Shown here piece by piece: positions 48,926-58,108 of a DNA stretch of 64,000 nucleotides (positions are counted from its first letter, which is position 1; each line of letters starts with the position of its first letter). The stretch comes from Candidatus Saccharimonadota bacterium (GTDB taxonomy: Bacteria; Patescibacteriota; Saccharimonadia; Saccharimonadales; Saccharimonadaceae). The stretch spans positions 1-64,000 of the forward strand of contig JAFUCJ010000003.1 in NCBI GenBank assembly GCA_017459705.1, given 5' to 3'. Both the position numbers and the translations under genes were made by a program. A model generated the notes under the pieces. That model searched no databases. It was given only the letters and a program-made list of their open reading frames with translations, and had not been told where the DNA came from.

Positions 48926-50968
48926 TTATTCCCACACCGGCAAATCTTCTGGGAACGGGTCATACCCCGCCTCACCAAAATCATCCTCGTCAAAATCACG
49001 GTACCCACCGCGTAATCCTGTCGCCTCGTCCGTAAATCCATCCCCGTCCTCGTCATGATAGTCGCTTGATCCATACGGATTATAACCTAGTTCCGTCAGA
49101 AATCTCGACGGCATATTATAATTTCGCGATCCAAACGAATATCGACTCGCCGCATAAGTGAGATATAACCGCCGCATCGCCCGTGTCATCCCCACATACA
49201 TTAGTCGTCGTTCTTCTTCTAGTTCAGCTTCATCTTCCGCCGCTCTCGACCCCGGGAAAAGCCCCTCTTCTAGCCCCACCAAGAACACTACCGGGAATTC
49301 AAGTCCTTTCGCCGCGTGCATCGTCATTAACGTCACCGCATCTTCCCCTGCCGTCTCGTCCGCACTCGACATGAGTGCCGCATCCGCCAGGAAATCTTCC
49401 AGCGATTCGTAGGCCGCCGCATTGCTCGCCAACACTTCAAGGTTCGCCATTCGTTCATCACCACTCGGCGTTCCGTCGTCCGTCAATTTACGAAAATCAA
49501 ACACCGCAATAATCTTCTTCACGATTTCACCCGGATTCATGCCTGTATCTATCGACCGCAAAAACCCAGTAAGATGCGCGAGAGCCGCCCGCGCTTTCGC
49601 CGCCGTCAACACCTCAGGCAAATCTGGATTTTTGAGTGGTTCTACATCTGTCATCGAATCTATCGCTGATAGCACTTTCATAAGCGACACTTCGCCGATT
49701 CCCGACAGCACATTTTTCACCACTCGCTCAAATGATACTTTATCCCGCCCATTCACCACGAGATGAAGCAGTGCCAACACATCTTTCACCTCTTTTCGGT
49801 CATAGAATCTCACCCCACCCACTATTTTGTATGGCACATGCATATTGATTAGCATCTTTTCAAACGCATACGATTGCGCATTTGTCCGATATAATATCGC
49901 ATAATCACCATAGTTCGGATACTCGTGCATCAACCTAGCAATCGTCCGTACCACATATTGCGCTTCGTCAGTTTCATCTTGCAAACTCTGAATCTCCACC
50001 GGCGCACCTTTTCCCGCCTCCGTAAACAGCTCTTTGTCTGTCCGCGTCTTGTTTTTGTTGATAATCTTCTGCGATGCTTCCAAGATATTCCCCGTCGACC
50101 GATAATTCTGTTCCAGTTTGATTACCTTCGCCCCCGAAAAATCCTTCTCGAAGTTCAAGATATTCGTAAAATCCGCCCCTCGCCACGAATAAATCGATTG
50201 CCAGTCGTCCCCCACTACGCAGATATTTTGCTTCTCATTCACCAATAATTTGATGAGTCGATATTGCACCATATTTGTATCCTGATACTCATCAATTAGT
50301 ATATGCTCGAACTTTTCCTGCCATTTTTTACGGATCTCAGTATTTGTCACGAAAAGCTCCAGCGTCCTAAGCAACAAATCATCAAAATCAAGCGCACCCG
50401 CCTTTTTCTTTTCACTTTCGTACGCTCGAAAAACCTTCGCTATGTCCTGTTGATTTGGATATAACGCTTTCGCCGTATATTCTTCCGGCCCGTTGCCCTG
50501 ATTCTTCTCGCCCGAGATAATCGACTGTATCGATTTCGGTTTCAACGACTTGTTGTCCGCGAGATGCAAGTTTTTCATGATTCGTTTAATGAGCGATATT
50601 TGGTCATCTGTATCATATATTACATAATTCTTATCAAGTCCCGCCGCCTCCGCTTCCATCCGCAAAATCCTCACACAAATCCCGTGGAACGTCCCCATAT
50701 ACGGCATGAAAGACCGTGGAGCATCCGCGGAAGCCTCTATGTGCAGCAGCTTCCACAATCTCCCCCGCATCTCTTTCGCGGCCTTGTTCGTAAATGTCAC
50801 CGCTAGTATCCGACGCATATCCACCCCATGCGCAATCAAATTCGCAATTCTGTGTGTCAAAGTTTTCGTCTTGCCCGACCCCGCTCCCGCGAGTATCAGC
50901 AGTGGTCCTTCAAGTGTTTCCACCGCCTCTTTCTGCGCTGGATTCAGTCCCGTGAGAATCTCATTCAT
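48926..50968 (-). CDS. pcrA: UvrD/PcrA/Rep-type superfamily 1 helicase
   Basis: 680 residues. Q motif LNPAQKEAVE, Walker A LAGAGSGKTKTLTHR near 29-43, motif II DEYQDTN near 225, motif III VVGDDWQSIYSWRGAD, motif V TMHAAKGLEFPVVFL and motif VI VGMTRAMRRLYLT. A 3'-5' DNA helicase for repair and replication restart. ATG 50968 lies exactly 6 bases after TATAAT on the minus strand (leaderless). The acidic tail ends in PFPEDLPVWE. Confidence 0.93.
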   Translation of the reverse strand: MNEILTGLNPAQKEAVETLEGPLLILAGAGSGKTKTLTHRIANLIAHGVDMRRILAVTFTNKAAKEMRGRLWKLLHIEASADAPRSFMPYMGTFHGICVRILRMEAEAAGLDKNYVIYDTDDQISLIKRIMKNLHLADNKSLKPKSIQSIISGEKNQGNGPEEYTAKALYPNQQDIAKVFRAYESEKKKAGALDFDDLLLRTLELFVTNTEIRKKWQEKFEHILIDEYQDTNMVQYRLIKLLVNEKQNICVVGDDWQSIYSWRGADFTNILNFEKDFSGAKVIKLEQNYRSTGNILEASQKIINKNKTRTDKELFTEAGKGAPVEIQSLQDETDEAQYVVRTIARLMHEYPNYGDYAILYRTNAQSYAFEKMLINMHVPYKIVGGVRFYDRKEVKDVLALLHLVVNGRDKVSFERVVKNVLSGIGEVSLMKVLSAIDSMTDVEPLKNPDLPEVLTAAKARAALAHLTGFLRSIDTGMNPGEIVKKIIAVFDFRKLTDDGTPSGDERMANLEVLASNAAAYESLEDFLADAALMSSADETAGEDAVTLMTMHAAKGLEFPVVFLVGLEEGLFPGSRAAEDEAELEEERRLMYVGMTRAMRRLYLTYAASRYSFGSRNYNMPSRFLTELGYNPYGSSDYHDEDGDGFTDEATGLRGGYRDFDEDDFGEAGYDPFPEDLPVWE

Positions 50969-51042
50969 CTTTCCATTATACCAGATTTTCTTTTTCCCGA
51001 AACATATTTACAAAATATTCACGCTGTGATATAATGTAAAGC

Positions 51043-52593
51043 ATGAAAAAACCCAAGACTTACCAACAAGTAATTGGAGAAACCATCGAACAAATGCGCT
51101 CGGAGAAGGGCTGGACGCAGGGTGAGCTGGCCGAGGCCGTCGGCACTAGCCAGTCGGCGATTCACCGTATCGAGAAAGGCGGTCAGAATATCTCACTAGA
51201 AATGATTAAGAAACTTTCCGAGGCGCTCGGCAATCAGATTCTCTCTATAAATGATTCAGTTTCGCAGAGTTTTCGGATTCGTGGTGGCAAGGAATTGAGC
51301 GGCGAAATCACCATCAATACTTCTAAAAATGCCGCCGTAGGGCTCCTCTGTGCGGCGCTTCTTAATGAGGGGCGGACGATTTTACATAAGGTGGCACGCA
51401 TCGAGGAAGTATTCCGTATTATTGAAGTTTTGGAGTCAATTGGCGTAAAATGCCATTGGCAAAATCGTCATCGTGACCTAGAAATTATATCACCACGCGA
51501 ATTGAAGTTAAATGAAATGGATATCGATGCGGCGCGCCGTACGCGGTCGATTATCATGTTCCTCGGGCCACTTTTGCATAAATTTGACCGTTTCGAGATT
51601 CCGTATGCGGGTGGTTGTTCGCTTGGGACGCGGACGGTCGAGCCGCACATGCAAGCACTAAAATCATTCGGCCTGGAAGTTGACGCGGAGAGCAATAGCG
51701 GTTTCTACGAAGTGTCAGTCAATCAAGAAACGCTTCATAAATACAACGACCGCTATATTGTGCTAACCGAGCGTGGCGATACGGTGACGGAGAACGTTCT
51801 GATGGCGGCGGCCCTATCGTCTGGTCGGACGACCATCGTGGGTGCCTCGCCGAATTATATGGTGCAGGATTTGTGCTTCTTCCTCGAAAAATTAGGTGTC
51901 AAGATTACCGGTATTGGTACGACGAAGTTAGTCGTACGAGGTCGCGAGCAAATTGACGAGGACGTGGAGTACAATCTGTCCGAAGACCCGATTGAGGCGA
52001 TGAGTTTTATTGCAGCGGCGCTAGTGACACATTCGGAAATTAAATTGCTCCGAGCGCCAATCGAGTTTCTCGAAATCGAACTCGAAGTATTAAAGACCAT
52101 GAATGCGCGCTTTGAAAAAACTGCCGAATATACCTCAGCAAATGGCCGCACGCGGCTAGTTGACCTCACCATTAAGAAATCTGAATTGTTTGCGCCGGTG
52201 GACAAGATTCATCCGATGCCATTCCCAGGACTCAATATCGACAATCTGCCATTCTTTTCGGTGATTGCGGCGGTGGCCGAGGGGCGGACGATGATTCATG
52301 ACTGGGTATTTGAGAATCGTGCCATTTATACGACAGAGCTTGCGAACCTCAATGTAAAGGTCGAACTACTTGATGCACATCGTTTGTATGTAGTGGGGCC
52401 GACCAACTGGCACCCGGCGGAGCTTGTGGCGCCGCAGGCCCTAAGACCAGCAGTGGTAGTGCTGATAGGCATGCTCGCCGCTCCTGGGACTTCAATACTG
52501 AGAAACGTGTATCCGATCAATCGTGGTTATCAAGATTTCGCCGCTAGACTTCGCCACCTCGGCGCAGATATCCAGCCACTAACCGGGATCTAA
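51043..52593 (+). CDS. murA: XRE helix-turn-helix fused to MurA
   Basis: 516 residues. Residues 1-66 form an XRE DNA-binding domain (GWTQGELAEAVGTSQSAIHR). Residues 72-516 are MurA, the UDP-GlcNAc enolpyruvyl transferase of peptidoglycan synthesis: RGGKELSGEITINTSKNAA with the Lys-Asn pair, YAGGCSLGTRTVEPHMQAL with the Cys that reacts with phosphomycin in other MurA proteins, and FPGLNIDNLPFF with the likely catalytic Asp. The fusion suggests direct gene control by a cell-wall enzyme, or a DNA-tethered enzyme. TATAAT ends 7 bases before ATG 51043, so the mRNA would be leaderless. Confidence 0.9.
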   Translation: MKKPKTYQQVIGETIEQMRSEKGWTQGELAEAVGTSQSAIHRIEKGGQNISLEMIKKLSEALGNQILSINDSVSQSFRIRGGKELSGEITINTSKNAAVGLLCAALLNEGRTILHKVARIEEVFRIIEVLESIGVKCHWQNRHRDLEIISPRELKLNEMDIDAARRTRSIIMFLGPLLHKFDRFEIPYAGGCSLGTRTVEPHMQALKSFGLEVDAESNSGFYEVSVNQETLHKYNDRYIVLTERGDTVTENVLMAAALSSGRTTIVGASPNYMVQDLCFFLEKLGVKITGIGTTKLVVRGREQIDEDVEYNLSEDPIEAMSFIAAALVTHSEIKLLRAPIEFLEIELEVLKTMNARFEKTAEYTSANGRTRLVDLTIKKSELFAPVDKIHPMPFPGLNIDNLPFFSVIAAVAEGRTMIHDWVFENRAIYTTELANLNVKVELLDAHRLYVVGPTNWHPAELVAPQALRPAVVVLIGMLAAPGTSILRNVYPINRGYQDFAARLRHLGADIQPLTGI

Positions 52594-52645
52594 CCGCCAA
52601 AACATAAAATCAACTCCTCGTCTAAAAATCTGCTATAATACTACT

Positions 52646-53704
52646 ATGAAAACTATCCGAGATATCGATATCAAAGGCAAAACCATCCTCGTCCGCGTCG
52701 ACTACAACGTCCCCATGCAGGACGGCACAGTTACAAGCGATTTGCGCATCCGCGCCAGTCTTCCCACTCTCGAATATCTCCGCGACCGCGGCGCCGCCAA
52801 GATTATCCTCATCTCTCACCTCGGCCGTCCAGATGGCGCCGACCCATCATTTTCCTTGGAGCCTGTCGCCGAGGCCCTAGATGACCTTATCGGCCACGTT
52901 TCTTTCATCCCCGCCGTTTCCGGCACAGAAGTCACCAAGCAAATCAGCTCCGGCAAAGACGGCGATATTTTTCTCCTCGAAAACCTCCGCTTCTACCCCG
53001 GCGAAAAGCACAACGACCCAGTCTTCATTCAGCATATTATCGACAGCGTCCAGCCGGATTTTTACGTTCAGGATGCTTTCGCCGTCCTGCACCGCGCTCA
53101 CGCTTCCACCGACGCCGTCAAAGATTTCCTCCCCATTTACGCCGGTCTTCTCGTCGAGCACGAGGTCACCAATTTACAAAAAGTCATCACGAACCCCGCT
53201 CGCCCATTACTTCTTATTCTCGGCGGCTCCAAAGTCGAAGACAAACAATCTCTCATCGACCAATTCACTGACAAACTCCATGCCGACCATATTCTTATCG
53301 GTGGCAAAATCGCCGCCGACGGCTACCAACCCACTCATGACAACATCACCGTCGCCCGCGATTTTGACGAGGACGGCACCGGCGCCAAGCTCGACATTGG
53401 CCCTCTCTCTACCGCCGACTTCGCGAATCACATCATCGATGCTCAGACTATCATCTGGAATGGTGTCCTCGGCCGTACCGAAGACCCCGCCTACGCCACC
53501 GCTTCCACCATCATCGCCGAACTCCTCGGCGAATCCGAGGACAAGACCACCATCATTTGCGGCGGCGACACCACCGGCTTTGTTGAAAACCTCATCTCTG
53601 AGCACAACAATCTTCACTACACACTCATTTCTACCGGCGGCGGCGCATCACTCGAATATCTATGTGGCAAACCCCTACCCGGCCTCGCCAATATCACAAA
53701 ATAG
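52646..53704 (+). CDS. pgk: Phosphoglycerate kinase
   Basis: 352 residues, shorter than the typical 390-415. VRVDYNVPMQDGTVTSDLR at the N-terminus, HLGRPDGADPSFSLEPVA, FYPGEKHNDPVF, DAFAVLHRAHASTDAV, LLLILGGSKVEDKQSLI, the nucleotide-binding WNGVLGRTEDPAYATAS, and GGDTTGFV ... STGGGASLEYL. Makes ATP from 1,3-bisphosphoglycerate. ATG 52646 lies exactly 6 bases after TGCTATAAT. Convergent with pyk across a shared terminator. Confidence 0.96.
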   Translation: MKTIRDIDIKGKTILVRVDYNVPMQDGTVTSDLRIRASLPTLEYLRDRGAAKIILISHLGRPDGADPSFSLEPVAEALDDLIGHVSFIPAVSGTEVTKQISSGKDGDIFLLENLRFYPGEKHNDPVFIQHIIDSVQPDFYVQDAFAVLHRAHASTDAVKDFLPIYAGLLVEHEVTNLQKVITNPARPLLLILGGSKVEDKQSLIDQFTDKLHADHILIGGKIAADGYQPTHDNITVARDFDEDGTGAKLDIGPLSTADFANHIIDAQTIIWNGVLGRTEDPAYATASTIIAELLGESEDKTTIICGGDTTGFVENLISEHNNLHYTLISTGGGASLEYLCGKPLPGLANITK

Positions 53705-53728
53705 CCCCGCTGTATAAGGGGGTTATTT
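53699..53728. terminator. Bidirectional terminator between pgk and pyk
   Basis: AATAGCCCC and GGGGTTATT pair over an 8-base loop, then TTTTG; located between the pgk stop and the pyk stop on the opposite strand. Confidence 0.75.
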
Positions 53729-53731
53729 TGA

Positions 53732-55165
53732 TTATATTTTCCGAATTCGTATCGTATCTGTCCCCACCTTATCTCGATCTCCCGACACGATTACCGCTAG
53801 CAGATCTTTTCTCCCCTCTTGCGTCTGCAAATACCCGGATTTTTTCAGCTCGCACGCCAAATCATACCCAAACTCTGCCACGTACGGTCGCACAAACGCC
53901 GAATTTGCATATATCAGCGCCAGCTGATTCGCCACGCGCGGATTTGACGTCACCGTTATAATCGGCAAATTCGGCCGCTCCGCTGCAATCGCCCGCGCCG
54001 TTGCCCCCGACGCCGTCTGGCATACGATTACATCCGCATCGATTTTCTCCGCAAGTCGCGCCGCCGCGCTCGAAATCGCATCGTACACCACATTACCCTC
54101 ACCGTCCGGTCGCGTAAGTGGAGCCAAACGTGAATGGTTCTGTGTATAAAGTATCACTTTCTTCATCGCACGAATCGTTTCCAGCGGATACGAACCATTC
54201 GCCGTCTCATCCGACAGCATCACTACATCCGCCCCCTGCACTACCGCCGTCGCCACATCCGACACCTCGGCCCGCGTCGGCTCCGGCGCATCCACCATCG
54301 ACGACATCATCTGCGTCGCTACAATGCAAAGTTTACCATACCGCCGGCACATCGCGATCAGCTTCCGTTGCACAATCGGCACTACTTCCGCCCCCGCCTC
54401 GACCGCCATATCGCCACGCGCCACCATAATTCCATCCGCCGCCCGCACGATTTCTTCCAAATGCTCGTCGCTTGCAATCGCTTTTTTCGTCTCAATCTTC
54501 GCAATCACTTTTGCCGTTGAACCATTCGCGAGCAACAGCTGCTTCAATTTCTCAATATCGCCCGCGCTCTGCACAAACGACAACGCTACATAATCAATAT
54601 CTACCGCCGAACCATACTCGATATCCGCCATATCTTTCGCCGTCAAAATATCCCCACCAAAATCCGTATCCGGCAAGTTCAACCCCTTCTTCGACATGAT
54701 AAATCCGTCGTTCAACATCCGCACGCGTATCGCCGTTTCGCTCACGATTTCCACCACTTCGGACTTCACTTTGCCGTCGAACATCGACAGTGGCTCCCCC
54801 ACTTTTACTTTATCCGCCAAATTATACTGAATCGGCACCGTAGTTCCGCCGTCATGTTCGTACCCCTCCGCAGCTTCTAGTACCAGTTCGTCGCCTTTTC
54901 TTACATCCAAATGATTATCGCGAATCGTCCCTAGTCGTATCTTCGGCCCCTGCAAATCCCACAGAATCGCCACGCTCCGACCCTTCTTTTCAGCCGCCGC
55001 ACGAATCCATTTTATCTGCTCGCTACGTTCCTCGTTCGTTCCATGCGAACAATTCAACCTACACCCATTCACCCCCGCCATAATGATTTCTTCTACCATC
55101 TCCGGCGTCATCGTCGATGGCCCAATTGTCGCTAATATCTTCGTTCGCTTGAACAGTTTACTCAT
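53732..55165 (-). CDS. pyk: Pyruvate kinase
   Basis: 477 residues. TKILATIGPSTMTPEMVEE, GCRLNCSHGTNEERSEQI, DLQGPKIRLGTI, B-domain 70-165, VALSFVQSAGDIEKL, IIAKIETKKAI (KVIAKIETKKA), IMVARGDMAVEAGAE, and TQMMSSMVDAPEPTRAEVSD. Makes ATP and pyruvate from phosphoenolpyruvate, the last energy step of glycolysis. A purine-rich GGAGAG site precedes ATG 55165. Monocistronic. Confidence 0.96.
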   Translation of the reverse strand: MSKLFKRTKILATIGPSTMTPEMVEEIIMAGVNGCRLNCSHGTNEERSEQIKWIRAAAEKKGRSVAILWDLQGPKIRLGTIRDNHLDVRKGDELVLEAAEGYEHDGGTTVPIQYNLADKVKVGEPLSMFDGKVKSEVVEIVSETAIRVRMLNDGFIMSKKGLNLPDTDFGGDILTAKDMADIEYGSAVDIDYVALSFVQSAGDIEKLKQLLLANGSTAKVIAKIETKKAIASDEHLEEIVRAADGIMVARGDMAVEAGAEVVPIVQRKLIAMCRRYGKLCIVATQMMSSMVDAPEPTRAEVSDVATAVVQGADVVMLSDETANGSYPLETIRAMKKVILYTQNHSRLAPLTRPDGEGNVVYDAISSAAARLAEKIDADVIVCQTASGATARAIAAERPNLPIITVTSNPRVANQLALIYANSAFVRPYVAEFGYDLACELKKSGYLQTQEGRKDLLAVIVSGDRDKVGTDTIRIRKI

Positions 55166-55238
55166 TTCTCTCCATTCTTATTCTACTTTTTCATGACTCA
55201 TTATACCACAAATATCCTTTTTATGGTAAAATAAAACT

Positions 55239-55760
55239 ATGTCTACTACGCCCCATTCTCGCACCCGCTCCGCCGCGTCCTCTCGCGTCCACGCGAAGCG
55301 CCCTCGCGCTACCACTTCCCACCTCGCCCGTTCCAAAGATTCTAGCCGCCGCGTTTACTATTATTCCAAACGTACCATTCTTACTGTGATTATCCTCGCC
55401 ATGATGGCGGTCATCCTCGCCGTCCTCTTCTCTGTCCTCACCAAGCCCGACCGTATCATCAAGGGCAATATCGAGTCCCTCGCCCGCGATTATTACGAGC
55501 ACTACTATTACGACTCCATCGGCAAGCACAGCGATACCCCAGTCACCCCCGCCGAAGTCCTCCCGAAATACGCCGAAAACGGCCTCGCCGCCATCTCCTT
55601 GAAGCAACTTCTCTACTTCGACAACGAACGCCATCTCGACCAGAAATCCACCCTCGAAACCTACTGCGATATCGACGCCACCTCTGTCCGCATCTTTCCC
55701 GAGCCGCCCTACGATCGCACCGATTATCGTATTGACTACAATTACTCTTGCAGTTTCTAG
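55239..55760 (+). CDS. Small membrane protein, basic N-terminus
   Basis: 173 residues. A 45-residue basic, Ser/Arg-rich cytoplasmic start (SAASSRVHAKRPRATTSH), one membrane helix near 48-68 (ILTVIILAMMAVILAVLFSV), and an exterior domain of about 105 residues with two cysteines (ETYCDID, YNYSCSF). TAAAAT ends 6 bases before ATG 55239. Ends 23 bp before tRNA-Glu. No family recognised; the last gene of the core before the island. Confidence 0.6.
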   Translation: MSTTPHSRTRSAASSRVHAKRPRATTSHLARSKDSSRRVYYYSKRTILTVIILAMMAVILAVLFSVLTKPDRIIKGNIESLARDYYEHYYYDSIGKHSDTPVTPAEVLPKYAENGLAAISLKQLLYFDNERHLDQKSTLETYCDIDATSVRIFPEPPYDRTDYRIDYNYSCSF

Positions 55761-55783
55761 AAAATTTGTTATAATATAAGTAT

Positions 55784-55858
55784 GGTCTCGTCGTATAACG
55801 GTTAGTACAACGGGTTTTCATCCCGTCAACGCGAGTTCGACTCTCGCCGAGATCACCA
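55784..55858 (+). tRNA. tRNA-Glu (anticodon UUC), integration site
   Basis: 75 nt. Acceptor GGTCTCG with CGAGATC, anticodon stem ACGGG/CCCGT with loop TTTTCAT (TTC at 34-36), T-arm GCGAGTTCGACTCTCGC, genomic CCA. TATAAT-like ATAATATAAG precedes it. The stop and last 14 codons of the serine recombinase (55818-57446, opposite strand) lie inside its 3' half, the usual sign of an element inserted here. Confidence 0.94.
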
Positions 55859-57446
55859 AACGTGAATCAGATGGGTCATTCGACCCATTTTTCGTGTTCA
55901 TAACAGAGTAGAGCGGGCTTAAATCGTCCGTTCCACAATTTTTGAAACATCTGTTAGGCAAATCTACGTGAAGCCCATTCGGAAAGAGCATTTGCTGGAA
56001 TGCTCTTTTTGTTTCTAGGTCGGCATCTTTCCATAATTTTGCGGGCTGACCGATAAAATTACATACATATTCAATAGTCGTCTCATTAAGTTGCTGGACT
56101 TTTTCTAATTCTACACGTTGTTTCTGCAGTTCCACACGTTGTTTTTTGAGACTATCAATCCTAATTTGTTTCTCTTCCTCATCAATTTGATGAGTTTCCA
56201 AAAAAGCCTCAAGTGCTTGGGCAATACCGTCGTTAATCTTTTTCTCTTTTTCGCCTAAATCATTGAGCATTTTGTTTGTATCTAAAAGTTTTTTCTTTGC
56301 CGTTCTCTTGATAATTTCCTTAAACAGTTTAATAGTACTTTCTTTAGGCGTAATTTGCTCCAGCAGACTAACGAACATCTCGTGCATTTCGTTCTTACCA
56401 ATTGAACTATGCCCTTTTGCCCTACAATGGTAGCGTGGAGACGGTTTTCCGCCACCACTAATTGGAGCACTCGCAAGTAATTTTTTCCCATCCTTTCCGT
56501 CTTCCGCACAGCACTCACAAATAAGCGTGCCCTTTAGTGGGTACGAATCATCATCTGACATAGTGAAGACTCTTTTCTCGCCATCAAGAATGTACTGAAC
56601 TTTTTGCCAGGTCTCAAGGTCAACAAGTCCATCGAATTTCATCTTCGTCATCTTTTTATTAAGCAAATTTTTTGAATTATACCAACCAGCATAAATTGGA
56701 TTTCGCAACATCCTATCAAAGGTCGCAAAACTGATAATTCTATGATTTTTATCTGGCATTCGGAGACCCATTTTGACGGCGATATTATAAAGTTGCATTT
56801 CCTTTAGGTCACCAATCGCCATTCGATTGAACAGGTACGCAATTGTCTCCGCACGATTTTCTCTATTATCTGGTACTAAAATAGTCCTCTTTTTCTGGTG
56901 CCCGTCGCTAGTTACTTCTCCAACCGAAACTTTTTGTCCAACAAAACCAATTGGGTAATGTGACTGCCAATACCCGATTCCAGCCACTTCTGACATGTTA
57001 TCGTGAGTAGTTTGACTCTTGATATCATTATCAAATTGATGAACCGTGAGTGCTAAATTTAACATCATTTTTCCAGTTGCTGTCTCATCAATTTGTTCTA
57101 TTGTAGAACGAAGAGTAACTCCATCCGCCGCAAGGTAGACCCCAATTTCGCGGTAGAATGAACTGATATTTCTAGAAATACGGCTGACATTGTAGACAAT
57201 CACATAGTCGATTTTTCCCTTATTCAGTTTACAGGCTTCTAGCATTTTCTTAAGCGCTGGACGATTACCTGTCTTTGCGGAAACTCCTTCTTCTTGAAAC
57301 CAACCAACTATTTCAATATTATGTTTATCGGCATATTCCTGAATATGCTTCTTTTGATTATCTAGTGATACGAAATCACCAACTTGCTCCTGGGTAGAAA
57401 CTCTAACATACCCAAAAGCACGTTTTCTCACACTATCATCTTCCAT
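55818..57446 (-). CDS. Large serine recombinase (integrase)
   Basis: 542 residues. N-terminal resolvase domain with the nucleophile Ser in GYVRVSTQEQVG (about 17), SLDNQKKHIQEYA, VSRISRN; DUF4368-like recombinase domain (GIGYWQSHYPIGFVG, LRNPIYAGWYN), zinc ribbon (LICECCAED ... YHCRAKGH), and a long coiled coil (about 395-465). Integrates and excises DNA circles between attP and attB. Its 3' end lies within tRNA-Glu, and its neighbours form an AT-rich island, so it is almost certainly the integrase of the island that extends beyond the window's right edge. Confidence 0.93.
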   Translation of the reverse strand: MEDDSVRKRAFGYVRVSTQEQVGDFVSLDNQKKHIQEYADKHNIEIVGWFQEEGVSAKTGNRPALKKMLEACKLNKGKIDYVIVYNVSRISRNISSFYREIGVYLAADGVTLRSTIEQIDETATGKMMLNLALTVHQFDNDIKSQTTHDNMSEVAGIGYWQSHYPIGFVGQKVSVGEVTSDGHQKKRTILVPDNRENRAETIAYLFNRMAIGDLKEMQLYNIAVKMGLRMPDKNHRIISFATFDRMLRNPIYAGWYNSKNLLNKKMTKMKFDGLVDLETWQKVQYILDGEKRVFTMSDDDSYPLKGTLICECCAEDGKDGKKLLASAPISGGGKPSPRYHCRAKGHSSIGKNEMHEMFVSLLEQITPKESTIKLFKEIIKRTAKKKLLDTNKMLNDLGEKEKKINDGIAQALEAFLETHQIDEEEKQIRIDSLKKQRVELQKQRVELEKVQQLNETTIEYVCNFIGQPAKLWKDADLETKRAFQQMLFPNGLHVDLPNRCFKNCGTDDLSPLYSVMNTKNGSNDPSDSRLVISARVELALTG

Positions 57447-57454
57447 TGCTTTTA

Positions 57455-57700
57455 TTATACCATACTTTTGCTATTTTGTGGAACTAAATTGTCGTTAAGA
57501 AGTGCTTCCGCAATCTGTTTCATTTGTCCAATAATTCGCATAAGGTCTTCGTCAGTCAAGTGTTCAAGTTCTTCTTTCGTGAAAAATTTTCTCACCTCTT
57601 TTATTGTGATGATAGGTCTTTCATAGAAGGCTACATCATCTTTTACAACAAAGACTTTTTGATGTTTTTGTTTTGATTTTTCTGGCTTTTGCTCTGCCAT
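57455..57700 (-). CDS. Small protein upstream of serine recombinase
   Basis: 81 residues. Lys-rich start (EQKPEKSKQKHQKVFVVKDD), then helix-prone acidic sequence (FFTKEELEHLTDEDLMRIIG). It precedes the recombinase by 8 bp in the same direction, so it is likely co-transcribed. A recombination directionality factor is suggested only by position. Confidence 0.5.
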   Translation of the reverse strand: MAEQKPEKSKQKHQKVFVVKDDVAFYERPIITIKEVRKFFTKEELEHLTDEDLMRIIGQMKQIAEALLNDNLVPQNSKSMV

Positions 57701-57918
57701 ATCAACCTCTGCGATAGAATCGCTGGGTTAATCATTTTGCCTTTCTGGGGCACGAGGTGTCGCTCGTTGGCTAGTGTTATCACCAAAGAGACTAAAGAAC
57801 ATTTTCCTTATATCTATTAAAGCATATTTTGCGGATTATTTTTTATGCGGTGTTTTTTTTGAAACTTTTTGCGGATTTATCTCTAGAAAATGACCTCTTT
57901 TTATGATATAATGATAAT
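57701..57918. other. Spacer between divergent units
   Basis: Contains the leader of the recombinase unit, T-rich runs (57820-57880) and at 57907-57912 the TATAAT of the plus-strand R-M transcript with an extended TGA just upstream. No other gene seen. Confidence 0.5.
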
Positions 57919-58069
57919 GTTCATCTACAATTCAAAATATAAGACGTCTACAACACGCAATTTATTGCGTCTGCGACGGTGGTATAAAACTGGCACCAAA
58001 GCCGGGCTACAACCCCCGTCGACAGACGTCTTGGATTGTGGATGAACCCCGGTGGACGGTGCCAGTTTT
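57919..58069 (+). ncRNA. Pseudoknotted leader RNA of the restriction-modification genes
   Basis: Begins at the expected start site of TATAAT 57907-57912. Fold A: GTTCATCTACAAT (57919-57931) with ATTGTGGATGAAC (58035-58047); AAGACGTCT (57941-57949) with AGACGTCTT (58024-58032); ACGCAA-TTTA-TTGCGT (57955-57970); CGACGG (57974-57979) with CCGTCG (58016-58021). Fold B crosses it: AAAACTGGCACC (57986-57997) with GGTGCCAGTTTT (58058-58069), and CCGGG (58002-58006) with CCCGG (58048-58052). The 57919 word recurs at 58116-58127, just past the start codon at 58109. No known RNA family was recognised. Confidence 0.65.
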
Positions 58070-58108
58070 GTTTATAGGCGAATCCGTTCACCAGAAAGAA
58101 ATTTCTCT

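Noticed and set aside
53207-53617. Frames antisense to pgk and many other core genes
   Set aside because: Explained by strand-mirrored codon bias in the C-rich core; none has motifs or start signals.
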